Source: Phoenix dactylifera (Eukaryota; Streptophyta; Magnoliopsida; Arecales; Arecaceae). From it: a DNA stretch of 64,000 nucleotides. The stretch covers positions 35,013,144 through 35,077,143 of the forward strand of contig NC_052392.1 in the NCBI RefSeq assembly GCF_009389715.1, given 5' to 3'. Each line of letters begins with the position of its first letter. Within the stretch, counting starts at the first letter, position 1. The translations under genes were made by a program, and so were the position numbers. Of the stretch, positions 12,635 to 25,661 are shown one piece after another. The notes beneath the pieces are model-generated. The model was not told the origin of the DNA, made no database searches, and worked only from the letters and a program-made list of their open reading frames with translations.

Positions 12635-15600
12635 AAACAAATGAAAGGATGAAATCACTTGGAGGATGACCCTCTAATTGCTATTCTAACTAGCATCAAT
12701 ATTGATGTCAGCAAAAAAAAAAAGTAGCATTAATTGTCGGTTTGTAAAAAAAAAATCATGATCTCAACCTAGTGAAGGTTTGCCAAAACTTAACCCAACT
12801 CCCTATGTAATTTGGGTTAGATTGGGTTTATATATGTCATTTAGCAAGGGTGGCTTTAGGTTGAAGGCTTGGACAACCCAACCTGAACTTGATTATGACC
12901 ACTTTCTTTCCAACTGAACCCAACCTGCACTAGGCCCTTTCATTGATTCAACCAACCCTTGACAAATGCAAGCTGAAGTAGCCTCATGTGAGGACACGTG
13001 CAAGTGTTTGCATTTAATTCTATAATAATTGCGTACTAGGAAAATCTTGAGTATTTATATGAGAACAATGAACTCAAATACTAACTTCACTCTAAACTTT
13101 ATTAGAGAGGTCTGGGGTTATTAAAAATATGAGGACCTATATCGGTATGTGTTTACTCTTATATTAGTAGGAAAATCTTGGATATTTATATAGGGGTAAT
13201 GAATTCCGAAAATAATTTTTGCTAGCCTTTTTGGATAAGGTCTTATATCGTTATAAATAGGATCAAAGTAGGCTCAGCCTATAGCTCATGTATGACTAAA
13301 GAGCATTGCAGCTCGAGCTCTTTTAGAGTTGACCATTAGCCGATGATATAGTGAGGGGTCTCCATATCTATCAGTTATTTGAACTAATGATCCTGATAAT
13401 CTGAAAGAGGTCTCATCAAGGCAACTAAAATGGAGGACCGCCAAATCTCAAAAAGAAATCATGACTAAATCAAAAGCCATGTTTGAATGAGCTTGAAGAG
13501 CGATCCTTTGGGATTCACACTAAGCTATGATTGTAGGATAGAGTAAACTTTGGAAGCCCACCAAATTGATATGTACTCCAATGCACACCAATTCAGAAGA
13601 AAGTTTTACCAATATTAGTATAATTTAAATTTTCATATAAAACCATTTTCATGATATCTCACATCGAGTTAACTTTTCAGCACATCTTGAGTCATCCAAA
13701 ATATAAGTCAAATGAGAATGTGATAGACGATTTACTGGGGATGTATTATGATTGATGAACTTTTGGAAAATTACATTCCATGATCCATAATTTAAAAAAG
13801 ATTTGTCCTTTTTGTTCAAATTTTTTTATATTAGTTTAATAAGTTTAACTTCTAGCTATTAGTTTGATTTTCATCTAGTTTATTTTTCTACTTCTAGTTT
13901 AAGTTTATGCTATGCTATTTCAATCTCGTATAGAATAATGAACCATATAGGATTTCTTAATTGCATCAACCAATCATGATGTTTATAATTGGATTTGATT
14001 AAATTTTGATCCTTGGTCTAATGAGGATATCAAGGTTTAAACGAGATGAGCATATAAAGACATGTTCGGGCACATGTTTAGTCTCATGTTATTATGTGCT
14101 AAGGAGATCTTGAATGTTTATACAAGACCAACTAACCTAATTAATAGCTTTCAACTAACTTTTCTGAGAGAAGTTCTCAATCGTTATAATCAACAACATC
14201 CAAATCAACTCTGTTGAGGCCCCACCTCTTCCAAAATGATCTAAAGTAACTCAACTCATCATCAATTATGTTTAGTCTATGAATAACAAAGTCAAGTTTA
14301 AATTTGGTTAGCTAGGTCAAGTTTGTAATAGGTACAGATTGGGATATAAATGAGCTATTCTCATTCTAAATTGCTCGAGTTGTAGCCCTTACAATAATAA
14401 AGCTTGGAACTACAGTGATTTTACATCGAGATATGCATGCATGCAAGTATGAACACATGAGATACATGCAAGCATCTACTCACAAATCAAGTTCAAGAAT
14501 AGAAGCCCATATCTAGTCCTTGCTTATGAATCAAACTCTACTATGTCTTATAGATAGATACAAGTCATGAATGTGTGAGAGCTGCAAGAGCACATTTTCC
14601 CTGTTGGATATCCTACTGCCATTCTCACCGAGGCTACGACATGGCAGTGTATGCGATGTCATGGCCATCCCATACCACCTTTTCACATCCCATACCACCG
14701 GGACATCCAAGCCTATCCATGTGGCATGTCATGGCCATACAAGCAAATGACCTTTGCCTTCAGCATTGCCTTGCAACCTTTCTGATCAGCTGGAAAAATC
14801 AAATAACATCTCTTACCTTGACCTAATTCCAAGCGTTTCTATTCATTCTCTCTCTCTTGAAGTTGCCTCTGTTATTCTCTACCTATATTCTGGGCCATAG
14901 CTGGGCTGGTCTTGGCCAACCCATTGTTTGGGTCAGTAGGTTCTTTATATGGCTTGGGGGTTGGGTTTGGGATATCAACATGTTGAGTATAGAACAAAGG
15001 GATGTGCAAATTAATCCAACCAAATCTGAGCCAAGGCTAGCAAAGACTCTCCTCTCGACTTGATCCAACCTACATTTTGCTCATATTTGTTTCAGTCTGA
15101 TCCAACTTTTCCCTAATGCAAGCCCTATTGGATCCAATGACCCAAATTATGAATTGGGTCGTGTGCAGGTTGGGTTAGCTCAGACTAAGATTAGGTATTT
15201 TAGAAATCATGTTGGATTTTGATGAGCCTTAAGTCATGTCTCTTCAGAAAAAAAAGGTCCAGCTCTTCACAGACAAACTTCTTCCAATCTTGTTACTTCA
15301 CTGAACAAGCAAAAAAGAATATGAAATCGCCCTACCATTCTATGATCTACCAGCTAGGTCTTAACCTAGTTTGGCGTAAGGGTAGCAATGCTTAACAGTT
15401 TAATCCGTTTAACTTATTTCAACTCATTATAAATCAAGCTAAATTACCTATTTAACGAAATGGTCAAGTTTGGAATTGGATTTTTTTGACTCACTCGATA
15501 AACAGGTCGGGTTCGAGTCAATAAATTTTTGATCTACCATATATTCGACCTAATCTGTATCTTATTCGATCCGACCCGATTGCCACCCCTAGCTCGGAGT

Positions 15601-15821
15601 AAACTTCGACAAAGGAAATCCACTTTCATACCATATTATGGTCTAGATGCAACAAAGTGAGAAATAGAGATGGGTAAAGATTACCGATGATTTTATCTCC
15701 AATTCAACTTTGCAGTTGCACTGCTACTCATATTACAATTCTGACTACTTAACTACACATAGCAGCAACAAAATGATTTGATTGCAGAGACTAATACCAA
15801 GACAGCTTTTTGCCTCCTCTC
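12587..15821. other. gene-poor stretch with retroelement-like debris
   Basis: It starts with a (GA)n run (12604-12631). Three diverged copies of a roughly 95-bp unit lie at about 13034, 13164 and 14097. Each begins near GAAAATCTTG, or a variant of it, and ends near a TCGTTATA-type motif. They look like remnants of one repeated element. A separate MITE-like element lies at about 15379-15590. No convincing gene is present. Confidence 0.45.
15379..15590. mobile_element. MITE-like element with GGGTGGCAAT ends
   Basis: The left end AAGGGTAGCAAT mirrors the right end, whose reverse complement is AGGGGTGGCAATCGGGTCGG. Plants carry many short non-autonomous elements ending in GGGTGGCAA. Flanking sequences TTTGGCGTA and CTCGGAGTA agree at 6 of 9 positions and could be a decayed 9-bp target duplication. 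The interior is non-coding and AT-rich. Confidence 0.45.
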
Positions 15822-17565
15822 TTACTCCTCTTCGTCCACGTCGGTAACAAACTTACCATTTCCTGGATTCAATGCTGCAATGAAGAAGAAAAGAACATTG
15901 AACAACACAAGCGGCTCGATTTCATTGATAGGCACGCCTGTCTCAATGTTTAACTGCGCTAGAGCTCCTTTTCCTGTGATAATTTCTCCAATTATAGAGA
16001 ATGCAATCCCCAGCTGTGCTAATCTTCCAACAAAGAGCTCATTGGACTTTGTAAACCCAAACAAGGGACCTTCAAAACAGAACGTGAACAGCATTTAAGG
16101 AAGCTGGGAACAGAAGAATGCTCAACTTCATTTATTTCTAAGTAACATGAACACATAATTTGGAGCCAAGAAATTGTGGTTACCTCCTTCCTTTAGTCCT
16201 AAAGCAGACCGAATGCCCTTTCCAGGAGGGATGACTGCCTTGTCAAGCCCTGTGGGTGGATCATCTACAAACCTACCACGGTCGCCGAGAGCTCCAATTG
16301 CTCCAAGGAGAGTGAAAAGGATGAAGAACAGGAGAAGTGGCTCTGCTTCGTATATTGGTATTCCAGTTTCCAGATTCAATTGTGCTAGGATTCCTTTGCC
16401 TGTGATTGCTTCTCCTAGCAGTGATGCCTGCAAATATCGACCACTTTCGAAACTTCGAATACACAACGTAAAGAACCAGAATGATATAGCATAAGCTTCA
16501 ATGAATTCTCTCTCTCTAGATATATATATTTTTCATTAAAAGGGAGAGATTAGGCTTTAAGATCCTAGTCACATAACCTTCGATGGATTCTCATGCATAA
16601 CGTTAACCGAATAGCCATATAGATTGGATGGTTACGAGCAATGTGATTGTTAGTTGTTACAATTTTAAGGTGAAATGGCCACAGTGATAAGAATCAAATA
16701 CTAGGAGCCAATTGCTTGTGTTCTGTTTATTGATTAAAGTTGTTTCCCAGTATTAGCCTAATTGTTGATCGTATAAATCTTCAAAAAATCTCCAAGATTA
16801 TGCAGCCAAATATCTAAAAGATCATCAAAGAATATTTAAAAATTTGGCTGCATGATCTTGGAGATTTCTTGAAGATTTAATACTCAGAAAAAAAAAAACG
16901 AGACTACTGCCTGCATATTCTTCAGTTAGATGATCTAAAGATTGAGGTTAGATACTTACAAGGGCTGCACCGAGAAGGCTTACATTTCATTTTACTATTT
17001 GTATTTCTAGTAATTAACTCCCAATAGTTCACTACTCTTATTTTCTATATGAAAAATATACTGACTGGATAGGTTAAGAAAGTAAAGAGAAATAGCTGCA
17101 TGTCCAATTAGAAGTAGAACTGAATTCACTCACTGCAAATCCAATCATGGCGACACGGCCAACAAAGAGCTCGTTCTGCTTGGTGAAACCAATGCCCCCA
17201 GAGGTACCGAAGATACCATCTTCAACTTTTGGCTTGGCCTTCTCTACCTGTAGAAACAAGCACAAACAAGAGTTAGCCATGGAATACAAGATCCAGATAT
17301 ACAAACTTGGTTAGTATCATGAGGTGAAATAAAAACAGACTTCAACCTTCTTTGGTGGAGCCTTGGTTTTAGACTTGAATAGAGCAAGAACTGGGGTATA
17401 GGAAGAATAAGAAGGTGACGGTAGTTGCTTGTGAGAAGGCTGAGACAGGAGGAGATGGGAGAATGGTGTCGGCCGGAGACGGCGAAGCTGCGATTGGAGC
17501 AACGGCTCTCTCTTGGAATCCGGCAAATGGGCACCAAGTCCAGACGTGAACACGGCGTGAACCAT
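15822..17565 (-). CDS. PSBS: photosystem II 22 kDa protein PsbS, chloroplast precursor
   Basis: PsbS is the thylakoid-membrane sensor of lumen acidity that triggers the qE part of non-photochemical quenching. Exons (minus strand) are 17565-17341, 17247-17134, 16427-16184 and 16069-15822, joining to 276 residues, a normal precursor length. Residues 1 to about 70 are a basic, Ser-rich transit peptide. The mature part shows the family's internal duplication: TKQNELFVGRVAMIGFA and TKSNELFVGRLAQLGIAFS, then LNLETGIPIYEAEP and LNIETGVPINEIEP, with four membrane helices. The two lumen-facing glutamates of these ETG motifs (about E133 and E237 here) lie 104 apart, as do the pH-sensing pair of the family (E122/E226, from memory). 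The exon 1 donor could instead be after 17347, removing two residues. Intron 2 is about 700 bp and holds a long foldback. Identification is very secure. Confidence 0.97.
16775..16878. repeat. long foldback (37-bp arms) in PsbS intron 2
   Basis: The arm 16775-16811 is the reverse complement of 16842-16878 with only two mismatches in 37 bases, separated by a 30-bp loop. The arms include CAGCCAAAT and ATTTGGCTG at the loop side. Transcribed with PsbS, this would fold into a stable hairpin. It could be a small foldback transposon or a small-RNA precursor. Nothing in the sequence decides between them. Confidence 0.85.
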
Positions 17566-18699
17566 AGCTATGTGCTGGCCTCGGTATCGGACTATCTGAA
17601 TTCCTTGCCAATTTTTTATGTGAAGGAGAGGATCTTGTGCTTAAATGAGAGGGTGGGATTTGCTTCAGAGATTCAAGCTTGTCGCAGGGATGCGGATAGG
17701 GTCTGTGGGCTGTGATGGGCAGTAAGGAGACCACGTTTCCAAAGTCATTTACATGGAGCTAATCTTATAACATACTGCCATTGTTATTCTGTGGTTCAGG
17801 AGGAATGACTCCCTTCTCTTGTCTTTAGAATTTGTGACCTTGAGTGAACCACGCCTTACACCTTGTATGCAATAATTTGTTGGGAAGTACCCCTTGGCAT
17901 GAGAGACAGGTTTTCTTTTTCTTTTTTTTTTGTTCAAATAAATTCTTTTTTGATGAGTTTTTTCAGATAAATTAAATGAGAATGGATGGTTGGTTTTGAG
18001 CCGGTCATGTCTCTTATCAGATCTGTGGTCCTCCAAGTATTTGTCCATGTAGTTCTTGGGATATTCCTAGCTATGACATACAAAGTTCTCATATCAAAAA
18101 ATTCATATGCTTCTAGATGATTGATTTCTGATTCTTTCAAGGGCTAATTGTTTAAATAATCAAGCAAAATGATGAATAAAATGTTGAAATCATTTCGAAA
18201 TTTTCACCTATAAATTATATATATATATAGGGTGGAATGGTACTATTATGTTAATTGATAGTGTAATATTTATGATGAACTTTAGATTAATCCTTGTATT
18301 TGGTTAAATTATTATGAGAGAAGTCCTGAGGAGGCTTCGAGGATCCTAACTAGTTTAGCCTCCATATTCTAAGAGGAAGTCCTCAAACATGAGAAGATCA
18401 AAGGAAATAATGTTAGCCCCTTCCCAAACTTTTCTTTGTATAATAAGGATGATGTAGTTTCATAGTAGATGCAATGATATGATGGTGGTCGGATTTGGGT
18501 GGCAGGTTTAGAACTTTGATTATATAGAAGCTTCAAATGGAGTTTTAAGAAACTCATGTCCACCTTGCATGAGATTACTTCTGATAAAAAGAATAAAATG
18601 CGATACGAGCATGGCATCTTCTCATCGAGAAGCTTCTACCAATTCATCAACAATGATGATCTTATTTCTTTTGTTTGATGAGTTCAGAGCCCAAAAAAG

Positions 18700-19320
18700 A
18701 TCAGAATTTCTCTTGATTTTTTTTAGAAAAAAGATCTAATCTGCCAAAAGTATTAGGAAAAAGAAAATGGGTTGTCTCTTGCACGTGTCTTGCAATCTTT
18801 TCAAGAGGAAGCTGTGAACCACATTCTGCTTATGTCCAGATATTTGAGAAGCATTTTGTCATGGCTTAAAAATTAAATCACTCTCTAGTTCTCCCTGACA
18901 CTTGGACCAATTCGAGGAGTCCTAAAGTGAAGACAAGATGAAAGAAAGAGGTTGGAACTTATAGTCGCCATCATCTGCTGGGGTATATGGTTGGAGAGAA
19001 ATGCTAGAATGTTCAAGTGAACCACCAACAAGTCAATTTTACAAGTCATCAGATGTACTTGTTTGCTATCTGCTAACTGTTGGAAAGCATCTACTCACAA
19101 GAACATCCTATATAGTTCCTTCGCTTATTAGATGATATTAATTAGTTTTGTCAATTTATAGTTCAAGCTTCTAGCCATAATTTGGGTGGCTTTTTCTTCG
19201 TCTTATGTTTGTTCTTCCCTACAGCTTGAGCAGTGGTGGTTGCTTGTTATTTTATTATCTAAAAATATTAGATTAAACTAACTTATGTCTAATTTTTTTT
19301 CTTTGAAAAAAGAAAAAAAA
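18700..19320 (+). mobile_element. decayed LINE (non-LTR) 3' end, reverse-transcriptase C-terminal region
   Basis: On the plus strand at about 18960-19020 the translation reads AIICWGIWLERNARMFK, the typical ending of the zinc-binding region after plant LINE reverse transcriptases. Just upstream, about 18810-18870, a frame reads EEAVNHILLMSRYLRSILSW, which fits the same region. The frames are interrupted by stops and shifts, so this is a dead, 5'-truncated fragment. The 3' limit is set at an A-rich stretch near 19300. The left limit is unclear and could lie further upstream, near 18360. Confidence 0.6.
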
Positions 19321-20136
19321 TCTTCCTCTACTGAAACCTGCGAGCAAAGTGCACACTAAAACAATTTAAGAAAGTTCAAGTAGTAAAAGAATGAAAATAA
19401 ATGCAGAAGATGATAACAAATGCTATGTGAAACCTATCATACAAGAATTTTTCTCAGCAGATATGCTACCAAACGACCTTAAGTTTTAGTGTGTGTTTGT
19501 TTAGGATATACATGGGTTTTTCAACTAAATAGCCTTTTCTCTATTCTCTCCACAAACAGAAGCCAATTGCATCTTTTCAAAGAATCGGGCTTAAGGAGTA
19601 AGCGAAATACTTGATTGGAAAATTTGCCAATCTATTGTTCAAAATAGATGTTAGCCTCTCTCCTTAATTGAAAAATTCGCCACATATGTTAACGTTTATT
19701 TTTCATCTAGATATAGTTTCAAATAGATAAAAAATAACTTTCAAATTTGCTGCTTTCTCTTCATCCACTTTCACAAAAGATAATTGTATCATTAGCAAAA
19801 TGCAACTGATCAATCTGAGATAAACCTAGATTCAAAACAAGTCCATTTAAAATTAGTGTGGATATATGGTACCAAATAGCCTTAATACCAGCATTATCTT
19901 TAAAAAAACAAAAAAGGAAAGGAAGAACCACGAATTACTAGATATTTCAAATGCATTTTAAGAAGATATAACCTGGTTACCTATATCAAAATTTCTGTTT
20001 ACTTATACGAAATCCATTATCCTCTTGTAGGGTTAATACCACTTATTTCAATGAGCAGGAAAAAGGGCAAGGAGTAAAAATGAAATAAAGAATTACTAGA
20101 TTTCTTAGATGCTTGTTTAGGAAGAGAAAAAAAAAA

Positions 20137-20210
20137 TTCCATTGCCGGGATTTGAACCCGGGTCGCCTGGGTGAAAGCCAGGTATCCTAACCGGACTTGA
20201 CGACAACGTA
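20137..20210 (-). tRNA. tRNA-Glu(TTC)-like gene, possibly degenerate
   Basis: The minus strand folds as a tRNA. The anticodon arm is CCTGG-CTTTCAC-CCAGG with anticodon TTC (Glu), and the T arm is CCGGG-TTCAAAT-CCCGG. A T-run that could end pol III transcription follows directly. The acceptor stem TACGTTG/CAATGGA has one A:G mismatch and one G:T pair. The D loop carries about two extra bases compared with the normal plant tRNA-Glu as I remember it. It may be a pseudogene or a weakly functional copy. Confidence 0.6.
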
Positions 20211-20383
20211 ACTATTGAAATTCGTAAGAGGATATTGCTCAAATACTAGTACCAACCTTTCACAACTCTGCCCCTAATATCTAACTGAAGTACTATTTTC
20301 CATCTAGATGGAATCTGCTTTACCATTCTAAGGCATGATGAACGCACAACTAAAAAAAATCAGCTATCAAGTTTTTTTTTTTT

Positions 20384-20388
<5 letters not shown>

Positions 20389-20418
<30 letters not shown>
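20389..20418. repeat. (GT)n microsatellite after a T-run
   Basis: About 15 GT units directly follow a T-run of about 17 bases. Confidence 0.95.
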
Positions 20419-20421
<3 letters not shown>

Positions 20422-23400
20422 TCTTAATGGAGCTTCTCAGGATTCTTATGCTTTGATTGGATAATAGGTAGTTCGGAATTTCAGAATTTATTCAGAATAG
20501 CTAATGAATTGAACCATAATAATGAGGACAATTCTTTATTTGCCTCTTTATCATTTGTCGATGTAGTTGTAAATCTGAACAATTCTCTCTCCACCTATGC
20601 TTACCTGATGCAATAGAAGGATCTTCCCCTATCTGGGCCCTTATACACACTACTACTATGGTAGCAGCATGAATTTTTGCGATATATGGAAGAAAGAAAG
20701 AGGAAAAGAATGTGCTTCTTTGGAATGCCACAATATATTATAAATTACAGAGGCACCATTTGTAGCCTCATTTCATTGATTCAGCTTATCTGATTCCATT
20801 ACAGGTTTGATGCTTGCTCCTTCTTGAAGGGCTGCAAGAAGGTTAACTATAATGGATCCTTTTTCTGGGCTTGTGCTGGACCTGCCTAAATTTTGAATGG
20901 TAGGCAATCCGGCCTGGCCTGGCCACTCAAATTGTGGCCGAGCCTGGTTGTTATTGAAGAAAGGCCATTTCCAGACTGTATGTGGGCAGGGCATGAGGTA
21001 TTAAGGTCTATGATGATGCGCCTTCCCTTAGATATAGTTCATCTTGGACTCAAGTTATTGCAACTACATGCTGAAATTCACGACAGATGCAAGAATCACT
21101 AGCAAGAATGCTGAGGAAATCTTATCGATACATATATGCTAGTGTTTGCAAAATCTTTTGGCAAACTATAGTGATTTCTTACATGATTGCAGACAACTTC
21201 CTACATTCTTCGTATACTTTACGAAAGTGGATCTTCATAATTCTCTTCTCTGCAAGTTTCCCGAACCTAAGTTTGCGAGGTTCGGGTTCTTTTGCGGTGT
21301 TCATCAATTATCAAAGCTGGGATTTTACATCTATTCAGGTGAATGTAGATGACTAGTACTCCATCAAAGACTTGGTTAGAAGTCTTTCTTTTCATATACC
21401 AGCAGTGATTTCTATATTTCATTGCAAGTTATGAAGTAGTATCCTTTTTCCTCATGTGAATGAGTCAGTATTATGCCATACATTTCATGCTATATGGTAA
21501 TTAAGCTTATTTGCATCAGTTACAATGTCCTTGTAGTATTATAATAATCGAATCGATAACAAGCTAAAACTCTTTTCTAAAATTTAGATGTAGTAGTCAG
21601 TGATATTTGAGTATGGATGCTTTCTTAAAAACTAAAAAAGAACATCCGAGGATCCATGCAAATGAGAAAGAGCAGAGAGTTAGCATTATGCAAGATAGAG
21701 AACATCAATATATTAGGAAGAAAGCAATTGGAGGAGGACGAGAATGAGAGCTATCACAAATTACCAGAACAGTTGTGGAGGGATAGAAATTGGACCACTA
21801 AAGCTGGATACCAACTTGAGCTCAAGATATTCCCTCTTTCCCTCTTCAAAATCCAATCACAACAGGCAGGATTTAGACAGCAATGTTGTTGGGACTTCCA
21901 AGTAACGAAAGGGACAACACGATAAAATCCTGCAGAGCCACGCAGGCTTGACATTAATACTGTTCAGATTTCTCAATGAATGAGCATGTCAGCTACGCTG
22001 AAGTCGCTGATGGAATCAAACTGGACAGCTCTTCCTGTACTTGTGCTCAATAAATGAGCTGCTTGTTAAGTTCTGAGCTATGACGGAAAAGGAGGATGGA
22101 AATAAATTTTGTCATTTTAATGTTTGAAGGAGGTAGAGTTTCAGAGCAAATTCAATGTTTCCGAGACAACATTTTTGTTTTTGATTCGAGTAAAAGATGA
22201 ATTGAATCCCAACCAACTTCCATTGAAATAATGAGAAAAATAACACCATTTCATCACTGGGGGAAACCAATATACACCGGAGCAATTGAAACATTGGTCA
22301 TTTTTTGCCTCATCCAACTTACTTGATATTTGTGTCTACTTGATGAGTAGATTAGAGACCATCAAAATTGGAAAAACATGTGAGATGCTTTTAATTTTAT
22401 AGATTATGATCAGCGATATGGTTCTTCGATTTCGGTGCTCAATTCTTAATTTTGAACCCAAGAGGAGTATATACACTTTCCCCTTGAGAGGAGCAAAGTT
22501 ATCTCTTTTGGAAACATGGGATTAGTTTAGGCAGCATTGATAATATAGGGGAGTTAATAAGAATAGATATCCTAATAATCCTAGCCAAGAATGATGGATA
22601 CTTGGTGTTGCACATATTGGCTCATGTGGTGTCGTAACTAATAGGTAACTTGTCTAGGGGTATGTCTTCAAGAATGTCACTCAAAAGAATTAATGGAGCC
22701 ACAAGTTTAAAGATTTAGTTGCTCAAGACTTAAACCTAACCCTTGCGCATCCGAATTGAATTATTATTTTCTAACCAATCAAGTCAGACATGAGTCAGTT
22801 CCCAATATGGCCTAACTTGACCGAAAATATAGATTGGGTCCTGCTGAGATCATGATGACTGGACCAAGTTGCTCTAATTGTGATAGAAGTGGGGTTCCCA
22901 TTCATTAGCTGCTCATGTTCAAGTTCATGCAAATTAGATAAAATAGCAATCCCCCCTTTAGGCCATTCAACTTTCTCCAAAAAAATGAATAATAATTCTA
23001 ATGCAATATCTTTTGGACCACTATTCCATACAATTATTGATGCACCTTGATCTTTGAGTCCTTTTATTATGTATGCACCCTTGATATCTTTTTTTAAGAA
23101 AACACCGACATTAGAAAACCCTCTTGTATTCGAGAAATAGGATTGTTGCTTTGTAATCTGATATATTTATCTTCTTGGTTGCTCGGTCTTTTGACTCATT
23201 AGTAAACTTTTTTTTTGAATTCATAATTCCTAGTAAATTACAAAGGATGCTAGAATTATGAAAAAGTTAGGATAAGAATAATTTGCAAAGAGTAGACGAC
23301 TTAAGTAATTGATGTAGCATGTATGCAAGCACATCAATGTTAAGCAAGATGATGGTTATAACAGTTGGGGTCCATTAATTCATATTCTAGAGCAGATTTA

Positions 23401-25610
23401 TTAATAACTTTTGATTTCCTTACAAAATCTAAAGGATATCGAACAAATATTAACATATATTAAAGTACTTTAACATAATGTCATGGTATAACAATCGCTT
23501 GCTATTGTAGTTTAATTGTATAATTATACAAAAAAAAATAATTCATCATCCATAGATTGCTCTTTTTCGGGGGTTGGGAAAGAGAGAAACTATTTGCCTC
23601 TTGAGGATGCAAGTTGGAATCAAATGACTTTAACAAGCAATATTTATCAATGACAGTATATATGAAAATTGAAATAAAGTATAGAATATAAACAAATAGT
23701 GAAAGTGTATAGAAGATATCTCCAATAGAAATAGAAGGGATAACTAGAAGGCTTTGCATCTTCTTTTCCAACTGAATCTTTAATATCATACTATTAAAAT
23801 ATAGAAGATCTCGATAGAAGATTTGTGGTCTCACACCAATATCGCTTTCAAATCATAGCATCAAAATAGAGGTTCTTGTACAATGAACCAAAAATTTTAA
23901 AGAGATCTCAAAAAGAGAAGATATTATTCATTGATGTGTAAAAGCTTAAGGTTACATAAATAATTGTATGTCTAGAAATCCATAAACCATTTAGAATAAT
24001 ATGCCTTATGTATTTAAATTGAATTAGGAATAAATGCAAAAAAAGAAAAAACCAAATTGCAATGAATTCATGAAGACAGCCTTTGACAATTTAAAGAATT
24101 GGATGGTAAAACTTCTATCATCAAAAGAAATCAAATGGACAGGTTCGGGCTATCATATCACGACCTTAACAAGATTCGATTTACTTGTATCAAGATCCAA
24201 ATGATGGTATTCCTACCATGAAAAGAGTCAGACGGCGACTGTCCTACCATTAAAAGGATGCAAATGTGAAACCTTGCGGTTAGCATCTCAACTTTGAGTT
24301 CAACTCAAGGCTAATGTGGGCTGATATCAACATCTAGAAGGTGAAAGGTGGAACTTGCCAAAAGATTCAGATCCATCTCGACCGACAGCCATAATGGATC
24401 TTTACTTTTGTTTTTTGGCCTTAATTTCTTCATCCAAGCTGAGATCATAGTGGTTCAAAATATGCTGGAAAGTTGAAACCATGAAGATTTATTTGAGATG
24501 GGGGAGCCCAAGTTCTTTATATAATGATCCTGAAGGATTAATCTGTCTCTTGTACATAAAATTTTTTAGTAAAGATCTATCCTAACTTTGTGCCTACAAC
24601 CTGCATTGTTCGAGAAGCTATATTCATGAGAATCAACAACAACAGTCTATTTCAAAGAGGGAGGGTAGAGTTCAAGTCACTTTTCTATTAACCTTTGAAA
24701 ACCTTTAATTTTCTCTTGTTCATTAGGTGATGCTGTTTATGTTTCAAGTTACTAAAACTGAGGTCAATAATTGGACATAACAAATAGTTAGACATATCAA
24801 ATGCAATTATTTGGAGGATATAGCATGAGCTCACTACCAATCATTATATAAGATCAATGAAAGAATTACCTATGCCAAACACTTGGTGAAACACTTTACA
24901 AGGTTATTCCAAGGAACATCCTCTCAACTGTTGCACTATGAGAAGCTTAGCAATGTAAGGTGCATGTTGCCTCTACAAATTATCATTCAGACAGTACTAC
25001 TGAAAAGAAACATCCATGTCATTCCAAAAGGCAGTTAAGAATGTGAATCGAATATGAGGGCATAAATATAGAAAGGGTGTATGGTCCACAAGACATGCAT
25101 GTTGCAAAGGGCCTGGTTTTGCTTAGACCTTAACCTTTTATGGGGAGCAATGGTTGCGATAGAGAAAGAGATGCACAAACTACCACAAAAATCCATTTCA
25201 ATCGATGTTATAGAAGAAAGTGAAGAATAGCGATGCCGAAGCAACAGTGAATCGCTTATCTCTGAACTGGAAGACAACAGGGAATGAATGGCAATGCACA
25301 GTAGGATTGGCCCTTTATTGTGACTTGCGAGTCATGGAAGGCCAATGGATGCAGCACCCTTGCAAGGATTTGCTGATGACTACCATACCATGTCCATGGC
25401 TATGGCCTACAATTGGTAGAGAAAGCGATCATTTATGAGATCAACTTGGCCTTGGTTGGCCCATGCTTTCTCCATGCTCACATGTAATGAATAACGTAAA
25501 TATATTGTCAAATATTCCATCAAATTGAAAATAAAGAGATATAGATGATGTGGTTCCCTCTGCTATTCCTCTCACCGACATGCAGCTTGTTCTCAGGCCA
25601 AGCTTGAGCA

Positions 25611-25661
25611 GCATGCATGCACATGTGCACGCACACGCAGACACATATATACATGCACGCA
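25611..25661. repeat. alternating purine-pyrimidine tract
   Basis: Perfect purine-pyrimidine alternation runs for 28 bases (25611-25638) and, after a two-base phase break, for about 21 more (25641-25661). CA/TG and GC steps make the first run a candidate Z-DNA former. Confidence 0.7.

Noticed and set aside
12320-12652. 110-codon plus-strand ORF, and the similar ORFs at 1358-1711 and 9420-9671
   Set aside because: All run antisense through SINE copies; the similarity between them is due to the SINE family, not a shared protein.
17369-17734. 121-codon minus-strand ORF upstream of and across PsbS exon 1
   Set aside because: It is out of frame with the transit peptide that begins at 17565; it has no family match and covers promoter and leader.
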